A DNA stretch of 64,000 nt from JABJGO01 sp963921245 (GCA_963921245.4 CAWUEY030000001.1:2542001-2606000), one strand, 5' to 3'. Positions 7,093-16,120 are shown, numbered from the stretch's first letter. The notes: generated by a model from the letters alone, not told the origin. A program made the numbers and translations.

Positions 7093-8019
7093 TTAATAGT
7101 TCATAACGCGGACTGGTCGGATTTCTCCTCCCGATACCTTGACCAGCGCAACCAGACGCGACCCGGACATGGCGCAAACGGTTTGATCTTCATCAATATC
7201 CGTTAGCGGCGTTCGGGATGCCACGGGAAGAGCCGGTAGGGCCTGTCCCTGACATAAGCGCCGGGTTTCGGTTTCCGTCAAAGCCAGAGCCGGGATGTCG
7301 TCCAGCACGGTTTCGATCGGCAACACTATCTCGTCGGGCGGCGCAATATGCCCCAGGTCATTGAGGATATCCAGCGAAATTGCATGTTTTTCTGAAAAAT
7401 TTCCGACACGTGTCCGCCGCAACTCAGACACATGCCCGACCGTACCCAGCGCCTCAGCCATATCACGCGCCAGGGATCGAATGTATGTGCCCTTGCCAAC
7501 AACAGCTTCAAATGTGGCGTGATCGGGATCGGGCATCGCTAGCAACATCAGTTTGTGAATGGTAACCGTTCTGGGCTTCAGTTCCACCGCCCGACCGGCG
7601 CGCGCCAGATTACAGGATCGCTGACCAGCCACTTTAATCGCTGAATAAACCGGCGGGGTTTGCTCAATATTACCTTTGAACCGGGACAGGATGCACTGAA
7701 TATCACTCTCAGAGGGGCGATGGTCATGTGTATCCGTGACCGCACCTTCCCGATCATCCGTGCTGCGGGCGACGCCAAAACACGTTGTAAAACGGTAGAT
7801 TTTAACACCGTCCATGGCATACGCCACGGTTTTTGTGGCTTCGCCAAGGGCAATAGGCAGGACGCCGCTCGCCAGTGGATCAAGGGTACCGCCGTGTCCG
7901 GCTTTTTGAGCATTCAGAGCGCGCCGAACTCTGCCAACCACCCGGGTCGACGACACGCCCTCGGGTTTGTCGACGATGACCCAGCCATGAACCGGATTAC
8001 CTTTTCGCTTGCGCCCCAT
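7093..8019 (-). CDS. truB: tRNA pseudouridine(55) synthase
   Basis: A 308-residue enzyme that makes pseudouridine 55 in the T loop of elongator tRNAs. The catalytic aspartate lies in GGTLDPLASGVLP (Asp near residue 47). Later landmarks are VYSAIKVAGQR and GTYIRSLARDMAEALG. The C-terminal PUA-like segment binds the tRNA acceptor stem. The ATG at 8019 starts 5 bp after the rbfA stop, so truB is translationally close to rbfA in the rimP-to-pnp cluster. Confidence 0.96.
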   Translation of the reverse strand: MGRKRKGNPVHGWVIVDKPEGVSSTRVVGRVRRALNAQKAGHGGTLDPLASGVLPIALGEATKTVAYAMDGVKIYRFTTCFGVARSTDDREGAVTDTHDHRPSESDIQCILSRFKGNIEQTPPVYSAIKVAGQRSCNLARAGRAVELKPRTVTIHKLMLLAMPDPDHATFEAVVGKGTYIRSLARDMAEALGTVGHVSELRRTRVGNFSEKHAISLDILNDLGHIAPPDEIVLPIETVLDDIPALALTETETRRLCQGQALPALPVASRTPLTDIDEDQTVCAMSGSRLVALVKVSGGEIRPVRVMNY

Positions 8020-8024
8020 GATTT

Positions 8025-8423
8025 TCAGTGTTTGGAGGGGCTGGGCGGCCCCACCGATGATTTTGTCTGTCGCAGCAAATCATCAATATGTCGGGCATTG
8101 TCAAAAGACATGTCACTGCGAAAATGCAGGTCCGGGACATATTTTAAGTGAACACTGCGGGCGACCTTTCGCCGAAGAAACGAACGGGCCTTTTCCAGCG
8201 CTTTGACCACACCCTCAACATTTCCGCCACCAAGCGGCATGATGTATACCTGTGCGGTTTTCAGATCAGGTGCCGCGCGAACTTCGGTCACGGTAATGGA
8301 AACATCGGCCAGGGCGGAATCTCTCAACTCTCCGCGTTCCAGAACCTGCACCAGAGCATGTCGGATTTCTTCACCCACGCGAAGCTGACGCTGGTTCGGG
8401 GCCTGTCTGTTTCTTGCCGCCAT
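8025..8423 (-). CDS. rbfA: 30S ribosome-binding factor A
   Basis: A 132-residue KH-like protein needed for late 16S rRNA maturation and cold adaptation. The fold is marked by RVGEEIRHALVQVL at the N-terminus and by VHLKYVPDLHFRSDMSFDNARHI near residues 92-114. It lies between infB (36 bp upstream) and truB (5 bp downstream), the standard order. Confidence 0.95.
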   Translation of the reverse strand: MAARNRQAPNQRQLRVGEEIRHALVQVLERGELRDSALADVSITVTEVRAAPDLKTAQVYIMPLGGGNVEGVVKALEKARSFLRRKVARSVHLKYVPDLHFRSDMSFDNARHIDDLLRQTKSSVGPPSPSKH

Positions 8424-8459
8424 AATGCCTCGATACCGTGGTTAAACCGGAAAAGCGCC

Positions 8460-11000
8460 TTATAGCTGGCGGGCGATTTCTTCGACCTCAAAACATTCAA
8501 TAACATCGCCGGTCTGAAGGTCCTGATAGTTGGCAAAGGCCATGCCGCATTCGCTACCTTCCCGAACTTCCCTAGCGTCGTCCTTGAACCGCTTCAATTG
8601 GCTCAACTCGCCTTCGTGAATGACCACATCGTCACGCAGCAGGCGCACCCTGGCGCCACGCTTGACCAGGCCATCGGTCACCATACATCCAGCAACCTTG
8701 CCAACCTTTGAAACGTTGAAGACTTCGCGGATTTCCGCATATCCGATGAAGTTTTCCCTGATCTCCGGCGACAACAGCCCGGACAAGGCCTGCCTCAGGT
8801 CATCAATGGCATCGTAGATAATGGAGTAATAGCGAATTTCCACGCCATCGCGCCTGGCGTGCTCGCGGGCCTGGGGGTTGGCGCGAACATTAAATCCGAT
8901 AATCAGCGCATTGGAGGCGTTCGCCAGGGTAACATCTGACTCATTGATGCCACCAACGGCACCATGCAGAACACTGATAGTAACCTCATCATTGTTCATG
9001 CCCTCAATAGCATTTTGAAGAGCTTCGACAGACCCGTGCACATCGGCTTTGAGCACGACGGACAGAGTTTCTTTTTCGCCATCCTTGATTTTCTCGAACA
9101 TTTGTTCAAGCGTACCGCGCGCCGTTTTTGCCGCTTGCGTATCCTTGCGACGACGCTGGCGATACTCAGAGACTTCACGAGCCCGGTTTTCAGAATTGAC
9201 AACGGTTACATCGTCCCCTGCAACTGGGGGGCTGTTCAGACCAAGCACCTCAACAGGCACGCCGGGGCCAGCAAAAGAGACCCTGTTACCGCGATCATCC
9301 ATCATTAATTTGACACGGCCCCATTCGGCGCCTGCAACGAAAATGTCACCCTGATTGAGACAGCCGCGCTGAACCAGGACGGTGGCAACAGTGCCCCGGC
9401 CCTGCTCAACCCGTGCTTCAATAATCACGCCTTCGGCGCTCCGGTCCGGATTGGCCTGTAGTTCCAGAACTTCTGCCTGTAGCAGAATTAACTCTTCCAG
9501 TTTATCCAGATTGGTGCGCTCTTTCGCAGAGACTTCCACAGCCTGGGTTTCGCCGCCCATTTCCTCAACGATGACCTCGTGCTGCAAGAGTTCCTGCTTC
9601 ACCCGACTGGAATCCGCGCCCGGCATATCAATTTTGTTGATTGCAACGATCATCGGAACTTCCGCGGCCTTTGCATGGTGGATTGCCTCAATGGTTTGCG
9701 GCATCACCCCATCGTCAGCAGCAACACACAGAACAACAATATCGGTAACCCTGGCACCGCGTGAACGCATTTCCGTAAAGGCGGCGTGGCCGGGTGTATC
9801 GATAAATGTGATTTTTTCGCCGCCCGGCATTTTAACCTGATAGGCACCAATATGCTGTGTAATGCCGCCCGCTTCATGGGCGGCGACATCGGTCGCCCGC
9901 AGGGCATCCAACAGGGATGTCTTTCCATGATCAACGTGGCCCATGACCGTGACAACAGGGGGGCGGGGATGCAGGTTTTCGGCCACATCCTCTTCGCCGC
10001 GGAGACCGTCCTCAACATCGGCTTCGGAAACCCGTTTAAAGGCGTGTCCAAACTCGGCGACAACCAGTTCTGCGGTATCTGCATCGATGGTCTGATTGAT
10101 AGTCGCCATCACATCCATGCCCATCAATGCCTTGATAACAGCAGGCGCCCGCTCTGCCATTCGGTTTGCCAGCTCCTGAACCGTGATCATCTCGGGAATA
10201 ACAACTTCACGAACGATCTTCTTTGATTCAATCGGCCCCTGCCGGGCGGCTTTTTCACGTTCCCGGCGCCGGCGAACCGAAGCCAGCGAACGCATCCTTT
10301 CTTCACCGTCACCAAGAGCTTCAGCAATTGTCAGTTTGCCGGCCCGCCGCCGCGACTGGCCGTCCCGGCGAGATGGCGGTTTTTTGCCAGGTTCTTCACG
10401 ACCGCCTTTTTTGCCCCGGACATCTTCCTCAGCGCGGGCATTCGGCTTTTCAGAAGGCGGCAACGGAATATCCTCAGGTACAATCTTCGTCTTGACGTCT
10501 TCCACCGGGACTTCCGGTTTGGCGACGGCCTCAGGTTCGGAGGGCGGTTCATCGGCTGCCGCAATTTCCCCTTCAACTTTAAGCTCAGGATCAGGCTTGA
10601 GAGCCGCGCGACCCTTTGCGTCAAGCCGCTCGCGTTCCGCGGCTTCCGCCGCTTCGGTGGCTCGTTGCTCTTCTGCTCGCCTCGCTTCTTCCAAAACCTT
10701 GAGGCGAACTTCGCGTTCGCTGTCCGTTAGCTTGCTCAATGCCGCCATATCATCGGCTGAAAGGTTACTTGCAGCATCTGAAAGCGGCCCTTCGCCCGGC
10801 TTGACCTCGGCCATTTTACCGCCTTCATCGCGGGCAAAGGTTCTTTTCTTGCGAACTTCAACCTGGACCATTTTTGACCGTCCGTGCGAGAAGTTCTGCC
10901 GAATCTGTCCGGTTTCCACTGTCTTTTTCAGCTCAAGTTTCCTGGGCCTGGCCAGCCCAGGTTTCCTGTCGCCGTCGCTAGTTTCTCTGGTCTCGGTCAT
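8460..11000 (-). CDS. infB: Translation initiation factor IF-2
   Basis: An 846-residue GTPase that places initiator fMet-tRNA in the ribosomal P site. The long N-terminal third (about 1-270) is charged and low in complexity, rich in Glu, Lys, Ala and Arg, as usual for alphaproteobacterial IF-2. The G domain follows: G1 GHVDHGKTSLLDAL near 350, G3 DTPGHAAF and G4 NKID. The C-terminal beta-barrel domains end with CEVEEIARQL-like sequence (ECFEVEEIA). It lies 76 bp downstream of the ylxR-type gene. Confidence 0.97.
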   Translation of the reverse strand: MTETRETSDGDRKPGLARPRKLELKKTVETGQIRQNFSHGRSKMVQVEVRKKRTFARDEGGKMAEVKPGEGPLSDAASNLSADDMAALSKLTDSEREVRLKVLEEARRAEEQRATEAAEAAERERLDAKGRAALKPDPELKVEGEIAAADEPPSEPEAVAKPEVPVEDVKTKIVPEDIPLPPSEKPNARAEEDVRGKKGGREEPGKKPPSRRDGQSRRRAGKLTIAEALGDGEERMRSLASVRRRREREKAARQGPIESKKIVREVVIPEMITVQELANRMAERAPAVIKALMGMDVMATINQTIDADTAELVVAEFGHAFKRVSEADVEDGLRGEEDVAENLHPRPPVVTVMGHVDHGKTSLLDALRATDVAAHEAGGITQHIGAYQVKMPGGEKITFIDTPGHAAFTEMRSRGARVTDIVVLCVAADDGVMPQTIEAIHHAKAAEVPMIVAINKIDMPGADSSRVKQELLQHEVIVEEMGGETQAVEVSAKERTNLDKLEELILLQAEVLELQANPDRSAEGVIIEARVEQGRGTVATVLVQRGCLNQGDIFVAGAEWGRVKLMMDDRGNRVSFAGPGVPVEVLGLNSPPVAGDDVTVVNSENRAREVSEYRQRRRKDTQAAKTARGTLEQMFEKIKDGEKETLSVVLKADVHGSVEALQNAIEGMNNDEVTISVLHGAVGGINESDVTLANASNALIIGFNVRANPQAREHARRDGVEIRYYSIIYDAIDDLRQALSGLLSPEIRENFIGYAEIREVFNVSKVGKVAGCMVTDGLVKRGARVRLLRDDVVIHEGELSQLKRFKDDAREVREGSECGMAFANYQDLQTGDVIECFEVEEIARQL

Positions 11001-11076
11001 TTCGTTCTTTCACTATGGCAATTTCTAACAGTGCCTGTTTGTCTTTGTCTTCAATTCAATCGATCTGTTGTCCAGG

Positions 11077-11703
11077 TCAGGCGCCTTGCCGCCGGCGAAA
11101 TTTTTCCAATCGACCCGTATCCTTGAGTATCCTCTCCGCCAATCCCCCGGCGTGCACAACTAGATGGACCGTTCTTTCACTTCCCATGGCACGCCCCAGT
11201 TCCGAGGCCTCCAGGCAATCGACAACCGGCGTATCGCCCGCAAGTCGTCGAACCTTGTCCTTTCCATCCAACGCACCGTCTCTGGCCACCAATAAAACGC
11301 CCGGCCGTGCAAGCGATTTTTTCAGCCAGATCGAGACCTTCTCGAACCCGGCCACCGCCTGACCAGCGCGCCGCGCCAGAGAGATCAAATCCAGGCATCG
11401 TCTTGTCAGCAACGCTTCTATATCCGCCGTCAGGGTTGGCGAAACTTCGACGTTCTGACACGCCGCCCGGTTGAACAAACGCCTGTTGCAGGCTGTATTT
11501 ATCACATCCGGGTCTGTACTCAACCAAAAACCCCGCCCCGGCAACTTACCTTCCAGGTCCGGGACCACCGTATTTCCCGGTCCCACAACAAATCTGATCA
11601 GCCGTTTTTGTGGCAATTTGTCACCGGTTACAAAGCATTTTCTGACAGGCCCGCCCGATTCGTTCCCCGGTTCAGCGGGCGCCTGTTTCCGGCGGGCTGT
11701 CAT
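11077..11703 (-). CDS. YlxR (DUF448)/L7Ae-like RNA-binding fusion protein
   Basis: A 208-residue protein. The N-terminal YlxR domain (about 15-90) has RKCFVTGDKLPQKRLIRFV and LPGRGFWLS; the C-terminal half (about 105-200) resembles an L7Ae/L30e/Gadd45 RNA-binding fold (LISLARRAGQAVAGFEKV). The fusion is typical between nusA and infB in alphaproteobacteria, while other bacteria have separate genes. YlxR is linked to RNase P and to transcription/translation control in Gram-positives; the fusion itself is not well characterised. The ATG at 11703 follows GGAG at 6 nt and lies 22 bp after the nusA stop. The longer frame overlaps nusA. Confidence 0.88.
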   Translation of the reverse strand: MTARRKQAPAEPGNESGGPVRKCFVTGDKLPQKRLIRFVVGPGNTVVPDLEGKLPGRGFWLSTDPDVINTACNRRLFNRAACQNVEVSPTLTADIEALLTRRCLDLISLARRAGQAVAGFEKVSIWLKKSLARPGVLLVARDGALDGKDKVRRLAGDTPVVDCLEASELGRAMGSERTVHLVVHAGGLAERILKDTGRLEKFRRRQGA

Positions 11704-11725
11704 TGAACCGCTCCAGACACCCGCC

Positions 11726-13318
11726 TCAGGCGGTTTCTCCTTCGCCACCATCTTCCTCTGTGGCATCTGCTGTGGCTTCTTCTGTTGCCTCATCGCCCTC
11801 AAACCAATGGGCACGAGCAGCCATGATAATGGTATTCGTCTGTTCGGCACTCAGCGTGCTCTTATAGGAGGCCGCCGCAAGAATTTCGATCAACTCGTCA
11901 CCCGCCAGGTCAGCAAGATCATCGCGGGTTTTTATACCGCTCTCGCCGAGAGCCACCAGCATGGCCGATGAAACGCCTTCAAGGCCGTACATGTCGTCCC
12001 CGATACCCAGTTCTTTTGCCTTGTCGGCGAGCTCGATTTCCTGCTGCTCCAGGAACCCGCGGGCGCGGGCGCGCAATTCCTCGGCAACCTCTTCGTCGAA
12101 ACCCTCAATTTCGACCAGATCATCAACCGGCACGAAGGCGACTTCTTCCACGGTTGAAAACCCTTCGGTAACAAGCAGATGTGCGATAACGTCATCAACG
12201 TCCAGGGCTTCGATAAACATCTGAGAGCGTTCGATGAATTCCTGTTGACGTTTTTCGCTTTCATCGGCCTCCGTCATGATATCGATATTCCAACCGGACA
12301 ACTGCGATGCCAGCCGCACGTTCTGTCCCCGCCGACCAATCGCCAGAGACAGCTGTTCGTCGGGCACCACAACTTCGATCCGCTGTTTTTCTTCGTCCAG
12401 AACAACCTTGGCAACCTCGGCTGGTGCCAGGGCGTTTACGATGAAGCTGGCATGATCCGTCGACCACTGAATGATATCTATTTTTTCACCCTGCAATTCC
12501 CCCACAACGGCCTGTACGCGCGAGCCCCGCATACCGATACACGGGCCGACGGGATCAATGCTGGCATCATGGGACATAACAGCGATTTTTGCACGTGAGC
12601 CCGGATCACGGGCCACAGACATGATTTCAATCACACCGTCATAGATTTCGGGTACTTCCTGGGCGAACAGCTTTGCCATGAAGTCGGGATGCGTTCTCGA
12701 CAGGAAAATCTGTGGCCCACGAAGTTCTTCACGAACGTCCATAATGTAGGCTCGAATGCGGTCGCCGTTGTTGAAATGCTCGCGAGGAATCGACTCATCG
12801 CGCCGCAGCAGAGCTTCTGCCCGGCCCAGATCAACAACCACGTTGCCATATTCGATCCGCTTGACCAGCCCGTTGACGATTTCGCCCTTGCGGTCCTTAT
12901 ATTCCTCGTACTGTCGCGCGCGTTCAGCGTCGCGGACGCGTTGCACGATGACCTGCTTGGCGGTTTGTGCGGCAATACGGCCGAAATCAATGGGCGGTAA
13001 GGGATCAACCAGAAAATCACCAACCCGGGCATCCGCCTTAATACGTTGTGCTTGATCCAGAAGTAACTGTGCAGCTTCGTTTTCAACCTCTTCCGGTGTC
13101 GCCACAACTTCCTGATAACGGGCCAGGGAGATTTCGCCGGTGCTGCGGTTGATAGAGGCGCGAATGTCGTGCTCATGGCCATATTTGGATCGCCCGGCTT
13201 TCTGAATGGCCAGTTCCATGGCCTCCAGAACCTCGTCCCGGTCAATCGACTTATCGCGGGCGACCGTATCGGCAACCGTTAGCAATTCAGGACGGGCAAA
13301 TGCAGCTTCAGTTTCCAT
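11726..13318 (-). CDS. nusA: Transcription termination/antitermination protein NusA
   Basis: A 530-residue RNA polymerase-associated factor that acts in pausing, termination and rRNA antitermination. Domains in order are the NusA N-terminal domain (1-125), S1 (about 130-200, KGEIVNGLVKRIEYGNVVVDLG), two KH domains (about 230-345, with CIGMRGSRVQAVVGEL and AIGRRGQNVRLA) and two C-terminal helix-hairpin-helix acidic repeats (about 360-500), ending in an acidic tail. It is the second gene after rimP (74 bp gap). NusA is known to regulate its own operon through the leader; see the terminator before rimP. Confidence 0.97.
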   Translation of the reverse strand: METEAAFARPELLTVADTVARDKSIDRDEVLEAMELAIQKAGRSKYGHEHDIRASINRSTGEISLARYQEVVATPEEVENEAAQLLLDQAQRIKADARVGDFLVDPLPPIDFGRIAAQTAKQVIVQRVRDAERARQYEEYKDRKGEIVNGLVKRIEYGNVVVDLGRAEALLRRDESIPREHFNNGDRIRAYIMDVREELRGPQIFLSRTHPDFMAKLFAQEVPEIYDGVIEIMSVARDPGSRAKIAVMSHDASIDPVGPCIGMRGSRVQAVVGELQGEKIDIIQWSTDHASFIVNALAPAEVAKVVLDEEKQRIEVVVPDEQLSLAIGRRGQNVRLASQLSGWNIDIMTEADESEKRQQEFIERSQMFIEALDVDDVIAHLLVTEGFSTVEEVAFVPVDDLVEIEGFDEEVAEELRARARGFLEQQEIELADKAKELGIGDDMYGLEGVSSAMLVALGESGIKTRDDLADLAGDELIEILAAASYKSTLSAEQTNTIIMAARAHWFEGDEATEEATADATEEDGGEGETA

Positions 13319-13392
13319 GGGTTTTCTCTATCAGTTTTTGTTACATGTTCCGGGTTATAAAATTGTTTGCCTCAAAAACCCTCTTTGAGTCT

Positions 13393-13884
13393 TCAGGACA
13401 ATCCTTTCTCGGCGGCGGCGGCAATCAGCTTGTCCGTCAACAGCAGTTTCGCGCGCGCAATATCGGCAAAAGGGATGTCAAAATCCCCATCCTCTGTCGC
13501 AATGGCTACGCTGTTTTCTGATACGGCCCTGATAGGACCCTTGAAGCGACGACGGCCATGGACCGGTCTGTCAACCTCAACACGGGCATCAAACCCGACA
13601 AATCGTGAAAAATCCGGCGGCGTCATCAGTGGGCGATCTATGCCCGGCGAGCTGACTTCCAGTGTATAGGCACCGGAGATGGGGTCCTCAACATCCATCA
13701 ATGCGGATACGGCGCGACTTAGTTTTGCGCAGTCTTCAACATCCATACCTTTGCCATCTACGCGCGCGGCCATGATTTGCACCTGCATTCGACGGGCACC
13801 CTTTATCTGAGTGCGCACCAGTTCATAACCCATGGACTCAACCGTAGGTTCAATGATTTCCGTGATTCGGTCCGCGAGATCCAT
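13393..13884 (-). CDS. rimP: Ribosome maturation factor RimP
   Basis: A 163-residue protein for 30S subunit maturation. Recognisable segments are GYELVRTQI, the DPISGAYTLEVSSPGIDRPL signature and the C-terminal SH3-like domain with FKGPI. The ATG at 13884 is chosen because it follows CTGGAGCGCGG (GGAG, 6-nt spacing). The longer open frame begins at a GTG inside the upstream terminator hairpin and is unlikely. It is the first gene of rimP-nusA-ylxR-infB-rbfA-truB-rpsO-pnp. Confidence 0.95.
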   Translation of the reverse strand: MDLADRITEIIEPTVESMGYELVRTQIKGARRMQVQIMAARVDGKGMDVEDCAKLSRAVSALMDVEDPISGAYTLEVSSPGIDRPLMTPPDFSRFVGFDARVEVDRPVHGRRRFKGPIRAVSENSVAIATEDGDFDIPFADIARAKLLLTDKLIAAAAEKGLS

Positions 13885-13947
13885 CCGCGCTCCAGTCTTT
13901 TCAAAGATCGCCTGCCGAAGTCCTGTCAGACCGATGAAACGGGTAAC

Positions 13948-13972
13948 AAAAAAGGCGGGCTCTTGGCCCACC
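13948..13972 (-). terminator. Intrinsic terminator (attenuator) in the rimP-nusA-infB leader
   Basis: On the minus strand GGTGGGC (13972-13966) pairs with GCCCGCC (13960-13954) around a 5-nt loop, with one G-U pair, and is followed by TTTTTT (13953-13948). It lies 63 nt upstream of the rimP start and downstream of the candidate promoter, so it would stop transcripts before the operon unless read through. The sequence itself is clear; the regulatory role is inferred. Confidence 0.65.
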
Positions 13973-14022
13973 CCACCAAACCGTTCTATCGGCTTAACGA
14001 GTCATTCGTTTAGTTGAGCAGC

Positions 14023-14052
14023 GATATACACCTATCCAAGGTGGCATGGCAA
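14023..14052 (-). promoter_or_regulatory. Candidate promoter of the rimP-nusA-infB operon
   Basis: On the minus strand -35 TTGCCA (14047-14052) and -10 GTATAT/TATATC (14023-14029) are spaced by 17-18 bp in the gap between trmB and rimP. The transcript would start about 130 nt before rimP and run through the leader terminator. Trailing transcription from trmB is also possible. Confidence 0.4.
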
Positions 14053-14076
14053 GAGAAAATAGTGCTGTTACAACAA

Positions 14077-14790
14077 TCAGGAACGCGGCAACCGTTCAAA
14101 ACACAGGTAAACACAGGCCGACCCTTTCCTCCGGGCCTTGGCTTCATATCGAGTCTCAATGCTGTCAACCGGCCTGATCCGCCAGTCCCCTGGCCTGCGG
14201 GCGGTCCATTGGAACGCACTTTTTCTCTGCATGGTGCCCAGCACCCATTGAACATAGCCCATGTGATCGCTGGCAAACCGGAACTGGCCGCCATCAATCA
14301 ACAGACGAGCGAACACATCAATATTTTCGCCGCGCACCAGTCTTCGCCGGTGATGGCGTTGCTTGGGCCATGGGTCTGCATAGGGAACGTAAATACGCTC
14401 GAAGCTGTTATCGGGCAGACAGGGAAACAGGTGATGAACATCATCATTGTAAATCCGGATATTGTCCAGAGAGCGGTCATTGATGGAAGCAATCAGTGCC
14501 GCGACCCCGTTCACAAACGGCTCACAGCCGATAAATCCGACGTCGGGATATTGTTCCGCCAGCGCCGCTAGGTGCTCCCCACTGCCAAACCCGATCTCGA
14601 TCCAATAGGCCGATTTTGGGCCACCGAAGAGCGTATCCGGGTTGAGCTTCCCGTGTCCGCCTGCAGGGAGCGAGAGCTGCACCTTCGGCAAAAGCGAATT
14701 CAGAAGGGCCCGGCGACCCGGGCGAAGCCCGCGCCCCTGGCGACGACCATAAAACCGAACCTCTTGCGGGTGTTTAGAATTTCCCGACAC
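14077..14790 (-). CDS. trmB: tRNA (guanine(46)-N7)-methyltransferase
   Basis: A 237-residue SAM-dependent methyltransferase that makes m7G46 in the variable loop of tRNA. The SAM-binding motif is EIGFGSGEHL (about 65-74). The family signature around Asp-Pro-Trp is PYADPWPKQRHHRRRLV (about 133-149), and the C-terminal SIETRYEAKARRKG segment is also typical. It starts 8 bp after the metK stop, so it is most likely translated from the metK transcript. This gives the methyltransferase the same control as synthesis of its cofactor. Confidence 0.95.
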   Translation of the reverse strand: MSGNSKHPQEVRFYGRRQGRGLRPGRRALLNSLLPKVQLSLPAGGHGKLNPDTLFGGPKSAYWIEIGFGSGEHLAALAEQYPDVGFIGCEPFVNGVAALIASINDRSLDNIRIYNDDVHHLFPCLPDNSFERIYVPYADPWPKQRHHRRRLVRGENIDVFARLLIDGGQFRFASDHMGYVQWVLGTMQRKSAFQWTARRPGDWRIRPVDSIETRYEAKARRKGSACVYLCFERLPRS

Positions 14791-14798
14791 CGTGTGGA

Positions 14799-15998
14799 TC
14801 AGGCGCCAAACGCCGATTTCAAACCATCGACAAGATCGGTTTCTTCCCAGGAGAACCCGCCGTCGGGATCAACGGCGCGGCCGAAATGTCCATAGGCTGC
14901 TGTACGCTCGTATATCGGTCTACTGAGGTTCAGGTGCTCGCGGATACCGCGGGGTGACAAGTCCACCATCTCCGCCAGAATCTCAACAAGGCGTGCCTCG
15001 TCAACCTGGCCTGTGCTCGCCGTATCGACGTAAACAGACAGAGGCTTAGAGACACCAATGGCATAGGCGAGCTGGATCGTGCATTGTTCGGCCAAGCCCG
15101 CCGCAACCACATTCTTCGCCAGATAACGCGCGGCGTAAGCGGCCGAACGGTCAACCTTGGTAGGGTCCTTGCCGGAGAACGCACCGCCACCGTGGGGGGC
15201 CGCACCGCCATAGGTATCGACGATAATCTTACGGCCGGTCAAACCGGCATCACCGTCCGGGCCACCAATCACAAACCGACCCGTGGGATTGACGTAAAAC
15301 TCATTTTCATCACACATCCAGCCAGCAGGCAGCACAGCCTCCACGTGCGTACGCACAATTTCCCGCACGTCTTCTTGCGACAGGTGCTCGGCATGCTGTG
15401 TGGAAACGACAACGCTGGTGGCGGTGATCGGCTTTCCATCTTCGTAGCGCAGGGTCACCTGACTCTTTGAATCAGGGCCCAATCCCGGCTCGGCACCAGA
15501 GCGGCGTGCTTCGGCTAGCGATCGCAGAATGGCATGGGAGAAATGCAGCGGCGCCGGCATTAACGCGTCGGTTTCCGTACAGGCATATCCGAACATGATG
15601 CCCTGATCGCCAGCGCCCTCATCCTTGTTACCTGCTGCGTCAACACCTTGCGCAATATCAACGGATTGAGCGTGCAGATGTACAGCCACGTCGGCGGTTT
15701 CCCAATGGAAACCATCCTGCTCATAACCGATATCTTTAACGGCGGCACGGGCAATACTTTCGATACGGTCCTGATCAACATTTTCATCCCTACCAACCAA
15801 AGGCTCAGGGCCGCGGACCTCACCCGCAATCACGATGCGGTTGGTGGTCGTCAGTGTCTCGCAGGCAACGCGCGCAACCGGGTCGGCGCTCAGAAAGGCG
15901 TCCACAACCGCATCCGATATCCGGTCACTTACCTTGTCGGGATGCCCTTCTGATACAGATTCGCTGGTAAAGAGATAGCTATTTTTTGTCACAATCAT
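14799..15998 (-). CDS. metK: S-adenosylmethionine synthetase
   Basis: A 399-residue enzyme that makes SAM from methionine and ATP. Hallmarks are the N-terminal FTSESVSEGHPDK, the GAGDQGIMFGYA motif near residue 130 and the P-loop-like GGGAFSGKDPTKVDRS near 275. The ATG at 15998 has GGAGG only 2 nt upstream; GTG at 15992 is 8 nt from it and would give a start closer to other alphaproteobacterial MetK proteins, so the start is uncertain by two codons. The 307-bp leader holds a SAM-II-like aptamer and a helix that can mask the ribosome site. trmB follows immediately. Confidence 0.96.
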   Translation of the reverse strand: MIVTKNSYLFTSESVSEGHPDKVSDRISDAVVDAFLSADPVARVACETLTTTNRIVIAGEVRGPEPLVGRDENVDQDRIESIARAAVKDIGYEQDGFHWETADVAVHLHAQSVDIAQGVDAAGNKDEGAGDQGIMFGYACTETDALMPAPLHFSHAILRSLAEARRSGAEPGLGPDSKSQVTLRYEDGKPITATSVVVSTQHAEHLSQEDVREIVRTHVEAVLPAGWMCDENEFYVNPTGRFVIGGPDGDAGLTGRKIIVDTYGGAAPHGGGAFSGKDPTKVDRSAAYAARYLAKNVVAAGLAEQCTIQLAYAIGVSKPLSVYVDTASTGQVDEARLVEILAEMVDLSPRGIREHLNLSRPIYERTAAYGHFGRAVDPDGGFSWEETDLVDGLKSAFGA

Positions 15999-16041
15999 GC
16001 CCTCCTGATGAGCATCACACAGTTCCGGTTTCCAAGAGGGC
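15999..16041 (-). promoter_or_regulatory. Anti-Shine-Dalgarno helix before metK
   Basis: On the minus strand GCCCTCTT (16041-16034) is complementary over 8 bp (one G-U) to AGGAGGGC (16006-15999), the metK ribosome site. A competing stem is possible: CCAACAGG (from about 16067) can pair with CCTCTTGG around 16038-16031 with one mismatch, freeing the site. These are direct complementarities; which fold forms in the cell is not known. Confidence 0.5.
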
Positions 16042-16067
16042 TTTCGACGGGTTTTACGTCCTGTTGG

Positions 16068-16120
16068 CCCACTTAGCTCATTTTTTTACGTGGTGGCAAG
16101 TCGCTGAAATCTATCCACGG
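16068..16120 (-). ncRNA. SAM-II-like riboswitch aptamer upstream of metK
   Basis: On the minus strand the 5' arm CGTGG (16119-16115) pairs with CCACG (16093-16089) as P1. The loop carries GATTT and CTTGC, and the 3' part has an A-rich stretch followed by GCTAA (about 16075-16071). This order (P1, GAUUU, CUUGC, closing P1 strand, AAA, GCUAA) is that of SAM-II, a SAM-binding pseudoknot found mainly in alphaproteobacteria. ACTT and AAGT could form part of the pseudoknot, but I could not confirm the full pairing. SAM-V, which shares the core, is the alternative. Control of SAM synthase by SAM fits. Confidence 0.65.
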
